A stretch of DNA of 64,000 nt from Sphingomonas populi (lineage in GTDB: Bacteria; Pseudomonadota; Alphaproteobacteria; Sphingomonadales; Sphingomonadaceae). The stretch is from positions 1 through 64,000 of the forward strand of contig NZ_SGIS01000026.1 in NCBI RefSeq assembly GCF_004208535.1. Direction: 5' to 3'. The stretch's first letter is position 1. The number at the start of each line of letters is the position of its first letter. The notes beneath the pieces were generated by a model. It saw only the letters and a list, made by a program, of their open reading frames with translations. It was not told the origin of the DNA and ran no database searches. A program made the position numbers and the translations under genes. Below, piece after piece: positions 26,472 to 34,977 of the stretch.

Positions 26472-27530
26472 ATGAAGGAATCCCGTAGTTCACGCCGCCA
26501 GCACAATGTCCCCACCATCAAAGACGTGGCGGCACACGCGGGGGTCTCCCCCATGACGGTATCGCGCGTCATCAACGACAAGGGCGGCATCCGCCCGGGG
26601 ACGCGCGACCGCGTCGAGGCGGCAATCGCCGCTCTCAACTACGCCCCCAATACCGCAGCACGGATGCTGGCGGGGGGCGAGGACATGCGGATCGGCGTGC
26701 TCCACACCAATCCGAGCTTCTTCTATTTCAGCGAATTCCTCGTCGGCTGCCTCGACCAGGCAAGCCGCCAGGCGGTCCAGATCGTCATCGAAAAATGCGA
26801 GCCCGGCACCGAGATCGCGGCGATCGAGCATCTTACGCGCGGGCGGATCGACGGGATCATCCTGCCACCGCCCTTATGCGATTCTGCGCTGATGCTCGAG
26901 GCGCTGCATGAGCGCGGCATTCCGGTGATGGCAATCTCGACCGGGCGTGCGCCGGGCTGGGCGCTGTCGGTCAGCATCGACGATCGCCATGCAGCTTATG
27001 ACATGACGCGGCATCTCGGCGACCTCGGGCATCGCCGGATCGGCTTCATCACTGGCGCGCCCAACCAGACCGCGAGCGCCGACCGGCTCGAAGGGTATCG
27101 CGCCGCACTCGCCGATCTGGGTTTGCCCGCCAGCGAAGCGCTGATTGCCGACGGGCTGTTCACCTATCGCTCGGGACTCGACGCGACCGAGCGGCTGCTC
27201 GATCTGCCCGAACCGCCGAGCGCGATCTTCGCGGCGAACGACGATATGGCGGCGGCCGCGATCGCGGTCGCGCACCGCCGCGATCTCGACGTGCCGCGCG
27301 ATCTCACCGTGGTCGGCTTCGACGATTCGGCGCTCGCGGCGACGATCTGGCCCGAGCTAACCACGATCCGCCAGCCCGTCACCGACATGGCACGAAGGGC
27401 GGTCGAGCTGCTCGTCGAGGCACTCCGCCTCGACAAGAGCGCAACCCGCGGCGACATTGCCGAACCGCACGTCCAGATTGGCTATGCGCTGATCCGCCGC
27501 CAATCTGACGCGCCGCCGCGCAACTGCTGA
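26472..27530 (+). CDS. LacI-family transcriptional regulator, second copy
   Basis: A 352-residue LacI/GalR repressor with helix-turn-helix IKDVAAHAGVSPMTVSRVIN (about 16-35) and a sugar-binding domain ending VVGFDDSALAATIWPELTT. ATG 26472 has GAAAGGA six bases upstream; a TTG at 26442 is less likely. It follows the third sulfatase on the same strand and is transcribed towards the convergent halogenase. Its target is unclear. It resembles the 19107 regulator in the HTH, so it might share or compete for the same operators. Confidence 0.9.
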   Translation: MKESRSSRRQHNVPTIKDVAAHAGVSPMTVSRVINDKGGIRPGTRDRVEAAIAALNYAPNTAARMLAGGEDMRIGVLHTNPSFFYFSEFLVGCLDQASRQAVQIVIEKCEPGTEIAAIEHLTRGRIDGIILPPPLCDSALMLEALHERGIPVMAISTGRAPGWALSVSIDDRHAAYDMTRHLGDLGHRRIGFITGAPNQTASADRLEGYRAALADLGLPASEALIADGLFTYRSGLDATERLLDLPEPPSAIFAANDDMAAAAIAVAHRRDLDVPRDLTVVGFDDSALAATIWPELTTIRQPVTDMARRAVELLVEALRLDKSATRGDIAEPHVQIGYALIRRQSDAPPRNC

Positions 27531-27622
27531 ACCGCGCTCATGCCCGGCATGCCAGCACATCGTCGGCGACCATGCCGAGCGACACCCGCGCAGGGCTGAG
27601 CTCCACCGGCCGCGCCCGGGCG

Positions 27623-29128
27623 CTAGAGCAAATCGGCCGGGCAGTAGCTCCTGAGAAATTCGGGATGCGTCGGCATCGTGAGCGCTTTGGCGGCCACTTC
27701 ACTGCGCATGCGGTCGAGTGCCTTGCGGAGTTCGCCCGGCGCCATGCTTTCCGCGATCGCATGATAGCCCGCCGGCCAAAGCCGCTGCCCTGTCAGCACG
27801 GTCGTCCAACTGTCGACACGGAAGAGGTCGTAGGGAAGCTGATACGCGCGCGCGTCCTCGCGCCACAGCCGGAGGCGTTCGGCAAGCGAATCGGGAATAT
27901 CCATATCTCTGCACCGCCGCCAGAACGGTGAATCGTCGCGTTCGGTGACATGATAATGCAGGATGATGAAGTCACGGATACACTCGAATTCGCGTCGCGA
28001 CTTTTCGTTGAAATGGTTGGTCAGCCCGTCGTGGCACCCCATGAACGGAAAATCCTGGATAAGCCGCGTCACGCCCGCCATCATCAGATGAATACTGGTC
28101 GATTCCAGCGGCTCAATAAAGCCGTTGGCGAGCCCCAGGCCGACGCAATTGCGGTGCCAGGTTTTCACCCGCATCCCCGTCTTGAAACGCAGCAACCACG
28201 GCTCGACCGTCGGCTCGCCCTCGATTTCGGCAAGCAATTTCGCGCGCGCTTCGTCGTCGGACATGAATTCGCTGCAGAACACCAAGCCGTTACCGTCGCG
28301 ATGTTGTAGCGGAATCTTCCAGCGCCACCCCGCCTCGTGCGCGATCGCCGACGTATAAGGTTGGGACGTTGGCGCAGAGACCGATTGGACCGCGACCGCG
28401 CTGTTGGTAGTGACCCACTGGCTCCAGTCTTCGAACTCCACGCCGAGCGCCTGGCCCAACAGCAGCGAGCGGAAGCCGGTGCAGTCGATGAAGAGGTCAC
28501 CTTCTATCCGCTCTTCCGATTCGAGCACGAGTGCCGCGATATCGCCAGTCGACGGATCGATCTCGACGTTGCGGATCTTTCCCTCGATCCGCTTGACCCC
28601 TGCGGGTTCGGCAAGACCGCGTAAAAACCGCGCATATCGCGTCGCATCGACATGATAGGCATAACCAATCCCCGGCGCGACCTTGTGCGACATGCGATTG
28701 GCCTCGCCCGCGACCCACTCCAAGCAATATTCACCGAGTTCGCCGCCATAGCCGTTGGCGCGGGCATGTAGCCAGAAGTGGTGAAAATCCGCCATCCAGC
28801 TCACCGTCTTGCCGACCGTACCGAACGGATGGATGTAACGGTCTCCGATCCGGGCCCAATTTTTGAACTCGATACCGAGTTTGAACGTAGCCTGCGTCGC
28901 GGCCATGAAGCGCGGCTCGTTGATGCCCATAAATTCGTGGAAGCTACGAAAGGTCGGTACGGTGGATTCGCCGACGCCGACGGTCGAGATCTCGTCGGAT
29001 TCGACCAAGGTCACATCGATCAACGCGCCGAGGTGACGCACGAGGGCGGTCGCCGTCACCCAGCCAGCAGTGCCGCCGCCGGCGACGACGACCCGCTTCA
29101 CGCGGTGATTATGGGGAATATCGCTCAT
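27623..29128 (-). CDS. Flavin-dependent (tryptophan-type) halogenase
   Basis: A 501-residue FAD-dependent halogenase. It has the dinucleotide motif GGGTAGW (17-23), the halogenase signature WRWKIP (268-273), Lys83 in ATFKLGIEF at the position of catalytic Lys79 of PrnA, and PLES (Glu342, Ser343) matching Glu346/Ser347. All key residues needed for hypohalous-acid chemistry are therefore present. The start at 29128 overlaps the stop of the upstream small ORF as ATGA. It closes a minus-strand set with a TonB receptor, SapC and a JmjC-like cupin. The halogenated substrate of such TonB-linked enzymes is generally unknown; free tryptophan is not implied by the context. A flavin reductase partner is not adjacent. 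Confidence 0.88.
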   Translation of the reverse strand: MSDIPHNHRVKRVVVAGGGTAGWVTATALVRHLGALIDVTLVESDEISTVGVGESTVPTFRSFHEFMGINEPRFMAATQATFKLGIEFKNWARIGDRYIHPFGTVGKTVSWMADFHHFWLHARANGYGGELGEYCLEWVAGEANRMSHKVAPGIGYAYHVDATRYARFLRGLAEPAGVKRIEGKIRNVEIDPSTGDIAALVLESEERIEGDLFIDCTGFRSLLLGQALGVEFEDWSQWVTTNSAVAVQSVSAPTSQPYTSAIAHEAGWRWKIPLQHRDGNGLVFCSEFMSDDEARAKLLAEIEGEPTVEPWLLRFKTGMRVKTWHRNCVGLGLANGFIEPLESTSIHLMMAGVTRLIQDFPFMGCHDGLTNHFNEKSRREFECIRDFIILHYHVTERDDSPFWRRCRDMDIPDSLAERLRLWREDARAYQLPYDLFRVDSWTTVLTGQRLWPAGYHAIAESMAPGELRKALDRMRSEVAAKALTMPTHPEFLRSYCPADLL

Positions 29129-29373
29129 GCCACCATTTTCCATTTCAGCTTTAAACCAGCGCGTTGCGACATCGACATGGTGCAGCCCGAAGCGCCTGGT
29201 GTCGCCATCGGCCCGTTCACGCCCGGTTGCTGCCGCATCCCGACGTCCTCGCGATAGCGGTGATAGCTGTCGTAAGCGATGTCGCCGGTATCGCCATTGG
29301 CGACGCGATTGGGCGTGTGCGAAAACCTGCCACCCGTAACACACCCGGACGCGATGACTTTACGGCGATCCAT
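29125..29373 (-). CDS. Small protein of unknown function coupled to the halogenase
   Basis: An 82-codon frame starting at ATG 29373 behind a good ribosome-binding site (GGGGAGAGATACT) and ending in an ATGA overlap with the halogenase start. The product is hydrophilic, starts MDRRKVIASG, is rich in Gly, Arg and Met, has two Cys (11 and 64) and a single Trp near the end in KLKWKMVA. There is no signal peptide or membrane segment. I recognise no family. It could be a leader whose translation opens the halogenase start, a partner protein, or a peptide substrate. The palindrome at 29409 lies 36 bases upstream, so it may be the first gene of its own transcript. Confidence 0.55.
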   Translation of the reverse strand: MDRRKVIASGCVTGGRFSHTPNRVANGDTGDIAYDSYHRYREDVGMRQQPGVNGPMATPGASGCTMSMSQRAGLKLKWKMVA

Positions 29374-29408
29374 AGTATCTCTCCCCAACCTCGATGACGC
29401 GATGTCTA

Positions 29409-29422
29409 TGACAACCTTGTCA
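29409..29422. promoter_or_regulatory. Palindrome TGACAACCTTGTCA, candidate operator
   Basis: Arms TGACAA/TTGTCA around CC, between the cupin stop and the small ORF. Related sequences lie before the TonB receptor (34645) and the LacI gene (37229). Confidence 0.5.
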
Positions 29423-29455
29423 ATCCAACGCAGCCGAACGGGTCGCGATCTGTCT

Positions 29456-30508
29456 TTAACGGTTCAGGCGTTGCAGCACCTGCGCGCGAAGCCGGCGCGC
29501 CGCCGTCTCATCCAGAGGCGCAAGTGCGCCGCGAGCCGGCTCGGGCAAGTGTGCGATCGGTCGGTCTGCGGGACCAAATATGTAATGATCGAAAATCTCA
29601 CGCCAGGCCTGCTTCTCGACGAGCGGGCGTTCGCGGAGCGACAGCATGGCGTGAAGCAGTGTCGTCATCGGTGAATCCGCATGCGCTGGCGCATCGTTCC
29701 ACCAATAGTTGACCATGGCGTTGAACGCATCGAGCGCTTCGACATGGTGCCACCACAACGCCGGATAGAACAGCGCGTCGCCGGGCTCCAATTCGGCAAC
29801 CTGCGCAACCGCGAGCGCATCGGCGAAACGGGGGAAGCGCGCCAGATCGGGCGCACGGAAATCGACCATGCTCAGCACCTGACCGCCCGGGGTCGGCTCG
29901 AGGGGGCCGGGGTAGAGGTTGCTCACTTGCGAGGGCGGGAACAGCGTGAAGCGCCGCCGCCCGACGAGGCAGCAGGCGATGTTGTTCGATTGGTCGTAAT
30001 GCGCCGTGGCAACCGTTCGGTTGCCGAGCCAGATGCTGACCAACGGGTATTGCCCGGCACGGGTCAAAGGGTCGAGGGCCAAATCGTTCTCGCCGCGGAA
30101 CCCAGGCAGATAGGTGTCGAGGTCGGTCGAGCCGACATAGAAGCTCGGCGCGCCCGGATCATCGAGGTGCGCGAGCACGCGGTTCAAATATTCATCCAGT
30201 TGTACGCGCTCTCGTGCGAAGTTCAGATGCGTGGCGCTGTCGTCATAAAAATACCGACCTCCGAGTTCCGGCGCAGCAGTGTACCCCGCGACCGGCGCGC
30301 CGGCATAGAAGCCAAGCAGATACGTAATCGCCGCGCCGGGTCCACGCGCGCCTGCTCGGGTCAACGGCCAGTCTCGCACGACGCCTTTCAGCACGACGGG
30401 CCGGTTTTCCGCCACGATGTGTTCAAACGGGATCGCGTCCGAGTCGATGCCAGTGATCTCGGGTACGCGGTCCAGCGTTACTGCGGCGTCAGCATCAGGC
30501 GCCCGCAC
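29456..30508 (-). CDS. JmjC/cupin-like non-haem iron protein
   Basis: A 350-residue member of the cupin_8/JmjC-like family (Fe(II)/2-oxoglutarate dioxygenase fold). The metal triad is visible as His170 and Asp172 in TAHYDQSNN and His254 or His255 in LWWHHVEAL. RRRFTLFPP after the first ligands is typical. The GTG at 30508 overlaps the end of the SapC gene by 14 bases, so the two are coupled. Proteins of this kind regularly occur with SapC and flavin halogenases behind TonB receptors in Caulobacterales and Sphingomonadales. Their reaction is not established, though hydroxylation of a peptide or sugar-linked substrate is plausible. Confidence 0.85.
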   Translation of the reverse strand: MRAPDADAAVTLDRVPEITGIDSDAIPFEHIVAENRPVVLKGVVRDWPLTRAGARGPGAAITYLLGFYAGAPVAGYTAAPELGGRYFYDDSATHLNFARERVQLDEYLNRVLAHLDDPGAPSFYVGSTDLDTYLPGFRGENDLALDPLTRAGQYPLVSIWLGNRTVATAHYDQSNNIACCLVGRRRFTLFPPSQVSNLYPGPLEPTPGGQVLSMVDFRAPDLARFPRFADALAVAQVAELEPGDALFYPALWWHHVEALDAFNAMVNYWWNDAPAHADSPMTTLLHAMLSLRERPLVEKQAWREIFDHYIFGPADRPIAHLPEPARGALAPLDETAARRLRAQVLQRLNR

Positions 30509-31211
30509 GGTTCTTCATCTCGATCAGCGCGTTGATATTGCCGAGCGACGCGGCAACGGCGAACGCCGGGCCAAGGAAACCCGCGCGGTGGAGACGACCC
30601 AGCGCTTCGCCATCGAGCGAAGCGAGTGCCGTGGCGTCGATCGTCAGGAAACCGACGAGATCGTATCGGCGCGTGGCGTCAATTTCGATCTTCAACTGCA
30701 CCGGTTGGATGAGGTTCTCGGCCGTGAACGCCGCAAACATAGCGGGCTCGATTTCGATCCCCGTCGTGATGGTGCGGAGTACGTCCGAGACGCGCTCAAG
30801 GATAGGCGCGTTACCACCCTTAGGCAGGAACACCGGATACCCGCCGCTGCCAACGCGCGGATCATCCAGATCGACATGGATCAAGGCATCGGCTGGCCGT
30901 CCGTCGCTCTCGGGCTGGACGCCAATCGAGAACGGTCCGCGTGCATAAACCGCCGGGATGTAGCGCGCATTCCAGCCTTCCCCGCTGAGAAACAGGTTCT
31001 CATCGCGATCGAGCCCGAGCAGCACGAGCGCGAACATCTGATTGGTCTCTTCATCCCTGCGGAAAAGGATCGGATATTCGCGCGCCACTTCGGTATATTC
31101 GGTCGGGAAGACGCGGACCGAATTCGTCCGATGGCCGAATGCGTCGCCGAACTGCGGCATGATCGTCAGCGCTGCATGATCGACATTGTTAAGCAAAACA
31201 CGATTGGTCAT
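30495..31211 (-). CDS. SapC family protein
   Basis: A 238-residue SapC-like protein. The start MTNRVLLNNVDHAAL and the sequences FPTEYTEVAREYPILFRR and GFLTIDATAL match the family, which was named after a Campylobacter S-layer-associated gene but is mostly found beside TonB receptors in alphaproteobacteria. No signal peptide or membrane segment is seen. ATG 31211 gives the usual family N-terminus; a GTG four codons upstream is possible. It lies 134 bases after the TonB receptor with a hairpin between them, and overlaps the cupin gene. Function unknown. Confidence 0.88.
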   Translation of the reverse strand: MTNRVLLNNVDHAALTIMPQFGDAFGHRTNSVRVFPTEYTEVAREYPILFRRDEETNQMFALVLLGLDRDENLFLSGEGWNARYIPAVYARGPFSIGVQPESDGRPADALIHVDLDDPRVGSGGYPVFLPKGGNAPILERVSDVLRTITTGIEIEPAMFAAFTAENLIQPVQLKIEIDATRRYDLVGFLTIDATALASLDGEALGRLHRAGFLGPAFAVAASLGNINALIEMKNRAGA

Positions 31212-31286
31212 TCTGCTATCCACGCGTGTTTCAAAGTTTGGTCGACTCGACCCGAGGTTGATATCGTGGCGGCGAAAACGGGTAAA

Positions 31287-31318
31287 GAGAAGAGCCGGCC
31301 TACCGGACGGCTCCTCTC
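31287..31318 (-). terminator. Hairpin between TonB receptor and SapC, possible attenuator
   Basis: Arms of 11 bases (GAGAAGAGCCG and its complement with one mismatch) around 10 bases, followed in the minus direction by a T-rich tract (TTTACCCGTTTT). Its place inside an otherwise co-directional gene set suggests partial termination, so that the receptor is made in excess over SapC and the cupin. Confidence 0.5.
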
Positions 31319-31345
31319 TCCCCCTTTATCGCCCGATGCGATCCG

Positions 31346-34300
31346 TCAGAACTTGAAGCGGGCGCCCGCGAGATACCGCGCCGTCCCCTCCTGCATGAAG
31401 AAGATCTCGTTCGGTGAACGGCCGTAGACCTTCAGCCCGTCCTCGAAGATGTTGATACCCTCGACCGATACCGCGATGTGCGGTGTGATGTCATAGCTGA
31501 CGTTGAAATCGACCTGGCTGTGCGGCGCTGTAAACCGCGGACTGTGGAACCCGTCGGCATTCACCGCCGAAAGGAACTTGTCGCGCCAATTGTAAGACAA
31601 CCGGGCCGAAATGCCGTATTTATTATAGATTAGCGTTGCGTTGGCGGTATCCGACAAACCGACGAGCGCGAACTGATCGGCATTGATCGGCGCAGCGACA
31701 TCGACCGCGATATTTCCCCGGACTAACGTGTACTGGGCTGCGACGCCGATACCCGTACCGCCAAAGAAATACTGTCCAGCAAGTTCGACGCCATAAATTT
31801 CCGCGGACTTGTTGTTCGTCGGTTGGCTGACGTTGAATTGGAAGAACGGATCGTTGGAATTGGCGACGACATCATAGGTGTTGTTGACCAGGTTAACGTA
31901 ATCCAAATTCAACTGGCGATTAGCAACGTTGTAATTCTGTTGAAACTCCTGCGTCGCGGCTGCCGTGCTGCCCTGATACTTGTCGAGCAAAGCGGTGTAG
32001 ACGAACAAATTGGTGTCGTTGACGTCCGCACCGATGGATTGCAACTGCGTATTCGCGGTTCCCGAACGGCCGCCCGTGCCCGATGTTGGATCGCGGAGAC
32101 CATAAAGCGACTTCTTCACCACCGACGTGCCGATGAAATTCTGCACGCGCTTATCGAAGAAGCCGACCGAGATGTAGCTGTCAGGCTTGAAATACCATTC
32201 CAGCGAAACGTCGAAATTGTCCGAGGAAAGTGGCAGCAAGCCAGGGTTGCCCTGGCTGCCACCGGCCTGCCCCCCCACGAATGTGGCATCGTTCGGGTTC
32301 GTTACGCTCGCCGAGGTAAACAGGTTGTTGTACGTCGGCCGGGCAATCGTCTTGCTGAACGAAAAACGACCGATCAAGTTCTGCTTGATCTCAAGCTGAA
32401 AATCCAGCGATGGAAGTAGGTTGCTGTACTTACCCGTACCGGACGTCGTTTGCAGATACTTCGTATCGAAAATCAGGTCCTGCGTGAAATCATTGTCCGA
32501 CTGCCACCGGATATCCGCCGGCGCATAGGTGATTCCGCTCGAATTGACCGTCGTATGTTCGTAACGCGCACCGGCGACCATGCTTGCATTGTGTCCGGCA
32601 ATCTCGCCCTTCCAGGTGAACTGACCGTAAATTGCCCAAATGTCTTCCTTGATGCGGTCGTTACTATATCCGTTAATCGCGACCGGCTGGCCATGCGCCG
32701 CGTAATAGCTACTGAGCGCGTTATACAGTTTTGTCGCATCTTCGGTGCGGAAGGCGACGAGATCGTCGCCGCTGGCCTTCGGATCGAAATGGGTGAACTG
32801 GCAGACGAGGCAGAACTGATTCACCTGACCTGGTGCGATCGCCTGAACGTCACGAGGAAAGGAATTCCCCCAGTCGCCGAGCGTCTGGTTATAGACCGTC
32901 TGTTGCGAGCGCGTATCGGTGGCGCGGTAATCGCCACCGAAGTCGAAGCGGCTGCCGCCACCAAGATCCCAGCCGGCGTCGAGTCGACCTTCCTTGATGC
33001 GCTGGCGCAACGAGGTCGCGATCTGGCGGCCGACCTGGCTGCCGAGATCGCCCACGTCGAGAATGCCGTTGCCATTGCCCTTGCCGCCCGGAGGATCGAG
33101 GAACTGCACGGTCTGGACGGGGAAACCGTTGCCGGAATAGTCCCAGCTATGCTGATTGAGGGTCGGGATGCTAATCGACGCGAGCGTCGAACTCATGCCA
33201 TTCGGATTGTCGGGCGTGCTGTCGGATGACCCGATATGACCGTCGGCCGTCAGGGTGAAGTGATCAGTCACGTCCCACTTTATGTTGCCGCCGAAATCTT
33301 TCAGCACGTTCTTCTGAGCGCGATATTGCTGCTCGGCACCCGAGTCCTTCTGGCCACCATTGGTTTCGTGCAGGTACGTCGCGGTATAGACGCCCTGGTA
33401 GCCCTTATCGAAGCCGATCACGTCGAACGGCGCCGCCTGGAACCAGTTGGCCTCATCGGACCGGCGTTCGGAGGCGCGGTTTTGGGCGAACAGGCCATCG
33501 GCGGTCAGCGTCAGCGTATCGGTGGGCTTGAATTGCAGCGTACCATTTAAATTGATCCGCTGGTTGCTATCCTCGGCAAAATGGTAGCGCGCGTCGTCTG
33601 GGCGCGCGACCAGCGCGTTAAGATCGCTCGGCGCGTTCTGCACCTTGGTCGAGGCGCTGACGTGGCTGCCCGATGGTGAAAGCAGGTCGGCGAGCGAACT
33701 GATGTTCCATCCGTTGACCGACGCGCTCATCGCAGAGAAATGACGCACTTGATAGCTGCCGAACAGCGACACACCGAAGGTCTGCGCGGGGTTGGACCAG
33801 CTCAACAGCCCGGAAAGATTCGGCGTCGCATGGCTGCCGCACTTGATGCAATCATCTGCGCTCGTGTCGTAATCGACCTTGCCGCCGATCGAACCGTTGA
33901 ACCCGCTTTCGCGCGCGTCGAGCGGGCGGCGCGTGACGACATTGATGGCAGCGCCAATACCGCCCGAGGGTATGGCGGCGCGACCGGTCTTATAGACCTC
34001 CAGCGTACGCACGCCTTCCGAGGCCAGGTTGGAGAAGTCGAACGAGCGGCCGGTGCTGCGCGTGAAGTCATTCTCTCCGCCGACCGAGGTTTGATCCGAC
34101 GCAGCAAGCTGCCGACCATTCAGGGTGACCATGTTATAGTCCGGGCCAAATCCTCGAACAGTGACCTGAGCGCCTTCACCGTTACGACGGTTGATGGAAA
34201 CGCCGGTGACGCGCTGGAGGGATTCGGCAAGATTGGTATCGGGGAATTTGCCGATATCTTCGGACGAGATCGCATCGACGATGCCCGTGGAATTGCGCTT

Positions 34301-34555
34301 GATCGAGATCGATCGCTCAAGCGAGGCGCGAATGCCGGTGACAACGATGTCATCAGCCGTCGCCGCAGACGGTGGGCTGGCCTGAGCCTGCGTGCTGGCC
34401 ATATCCGTCGCAGCGGGTTGAGCGTTGGTCGCCTCGGCGCCTGGGCCGGTCGGCGCGGTCTGCGCTAGGGCGCCTGCAGGCAGCATCAGCCCGATAGCGA
34501 GTGCGATGGTCGATGTGGTGCGCGCGAGCGAACTCGAACGGACAGAATCCTTCAT
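31346..34555 (-). CDS. TonB-dependent receptor of the SapC/halogenase locus
   Basis: A 1069-residue TonB-dependent receptor. It has a signal peptide (about 1-32, ending PAGALAQ), a TonB box-like DDIVVTGIRASLERS, a plug with VTVRGFGPDYNMVTLNGRQL, and a long barrel ending FKF. The GIRASLERSI sequence and length are those of the TonB-Xanth-Caul group (TIGR01782), used for sugars and other nutrients. ATG 34555 follows AGGAGGGG six bases away. It is the first gene of the SapC-cupin-halogenase set and is divergent from the redoxin-2OG oxygenase fusion. Confidence 0.93.
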   Translation of the reverse strand: MKDSVRSSSLARTTSTIALAIGLMLPAGALAQTAPTGPGAEATNAQPAATDMASTQAQASPPSAATADDIVVTGIRASLERSISIKRNSTGIVDAISSEDIGKFPDTNLAESLQRVTGVSINRRNGEGAQVTVRGFGPDYNMVTLNGRQLAASDQTSVGGENDFTRSTGRSFDFSNLASEGVRTLEVYKTGRAAIPSGGIGAAINVVTRRPLDARESGFNGSIGGKVDYDTSADDCIKCGSHATPNLSGLLSWSNPAQTFGVSLFGSYQVRHFSAMSASVNGWNISSLADLLSPSGSHVSASTKVQNAPSDLNALVARPDDARYHFAEDSNQRINLNGTLQFKPTDTLTLTADGLFAQNRASERRSDEANWFQAAPFDVIGFDKGYQGVYTATYLHETNGGQKDSGAEQQYRAQKNVLKDFGGNIKWDVTDHFTLTADGHIGSSDSTPDNPNGMSSTLASISIPTLNQHSWDYSGNGFPVQTVQFLDPPGGKGNGNGILDVGDLGSQVGRQIATSLRQRIKEGRLDAGWDLGGGSRFDFGGDYRATDTRSQQTVYNQTLGDWGNSFPRDVQAIAPGQVNQFCLVCQFTHFDPKASGDDLVAFRTEDATKLYNALSSYYAAHGQPVAINGYSNDRIKEDIWAIYGQFTWKGEIAGHNASMVAGARYEHTTVNSSGITYAPADIRWQSDNDFTQDLIFDTKYLQTTSGTGKYSNLLPSLDFQLEIKQNLIGRFSFSKTIARPTYNNLFTSASVTNPNDATFVGGQAGGSQGNPGLLPLSSDNFDVSLEWYFKPDSYISVGFFDKRVQNFIGTSVVKKSLYGLRDPTSGTGGRSGTANTQLQSIGADVNDTNLFVYTALLDKYQGSTAAATQEFQQNYNVANRQLNLDYVNLVNNTYDVVANSNDPFFQFNVSQPTNNKSAEIYGVELAGQYFFGGTGIGVAAQYTLVRGNIAVDVAAPINADQFALVGLSDTANATLIYNKYGISARLSYNWRDKFLSAVNADGFHSPRFTAPHSQVDFNVSYDITPHIAVSVEGINIFEDGLKVYGRSPNEIFFMQEGTARYLAGARFKF

Positions 34556-34977
34556 GACATACCCCTCCTGATCGCGACCCCTGCGTCGCTGTGCGACTGC
34601 CGTCCCTTTTTGACCGCTCGTCGACTTGGTAGCGATATCAAATTGGCTTACGTTGTCAACCGGACTTTCAGGGTCGCTGATGCTTTCGCGGTGATAAAAA
34701 ACGATTGGGAGCATTGTGCTGTTAATTTGCCACATCGGACCCGCTATCGTCATCGGCGATACACAGCCTGACAGTCCAAAGGTCGCGCGGGGCGCGGAGG
34801 CCCGAAGACGCCGTGTCCGGTTTTTGAGCCACGGCGAAGAATTGCATCACGACCCGGAATCATCGCGGGCACAGCTACGAGTTCGCATCTGGGCGGTCCG
34901 TCTGGCTGTGGCCCCGCTGGCTGGACCTGAGGATCATTTCGTCTAGGCTCGGGCTTTGCTCCAGGGTCGCCTCCGCA
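34556..34977. other. Divergent promoter region of the receptor and the redoxin-2OG oxygenase gene
   Basis: These 422 bases carry no supported gene. The receptor-proximal part (34600-34720) is AT-rich and holds the operator candidates given below. The rest shows nothing I can name. Confidence 0.5.
34627..34658. promoter_or_regulatory. Two operator-like elements upstream of the TonB receptor
   Basis: TGGTAGCGATATCA (34627-34640, imperfect palindrome with the central CG usual for LacI sites) is followed by GGCTTACGTTGTCA (34645-34658), which has a perfect ACGTTGTCA half of the motif at 29409 and 37229. They lie 72-103 bases upstream of the receptor start. Confidence 0.45.
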
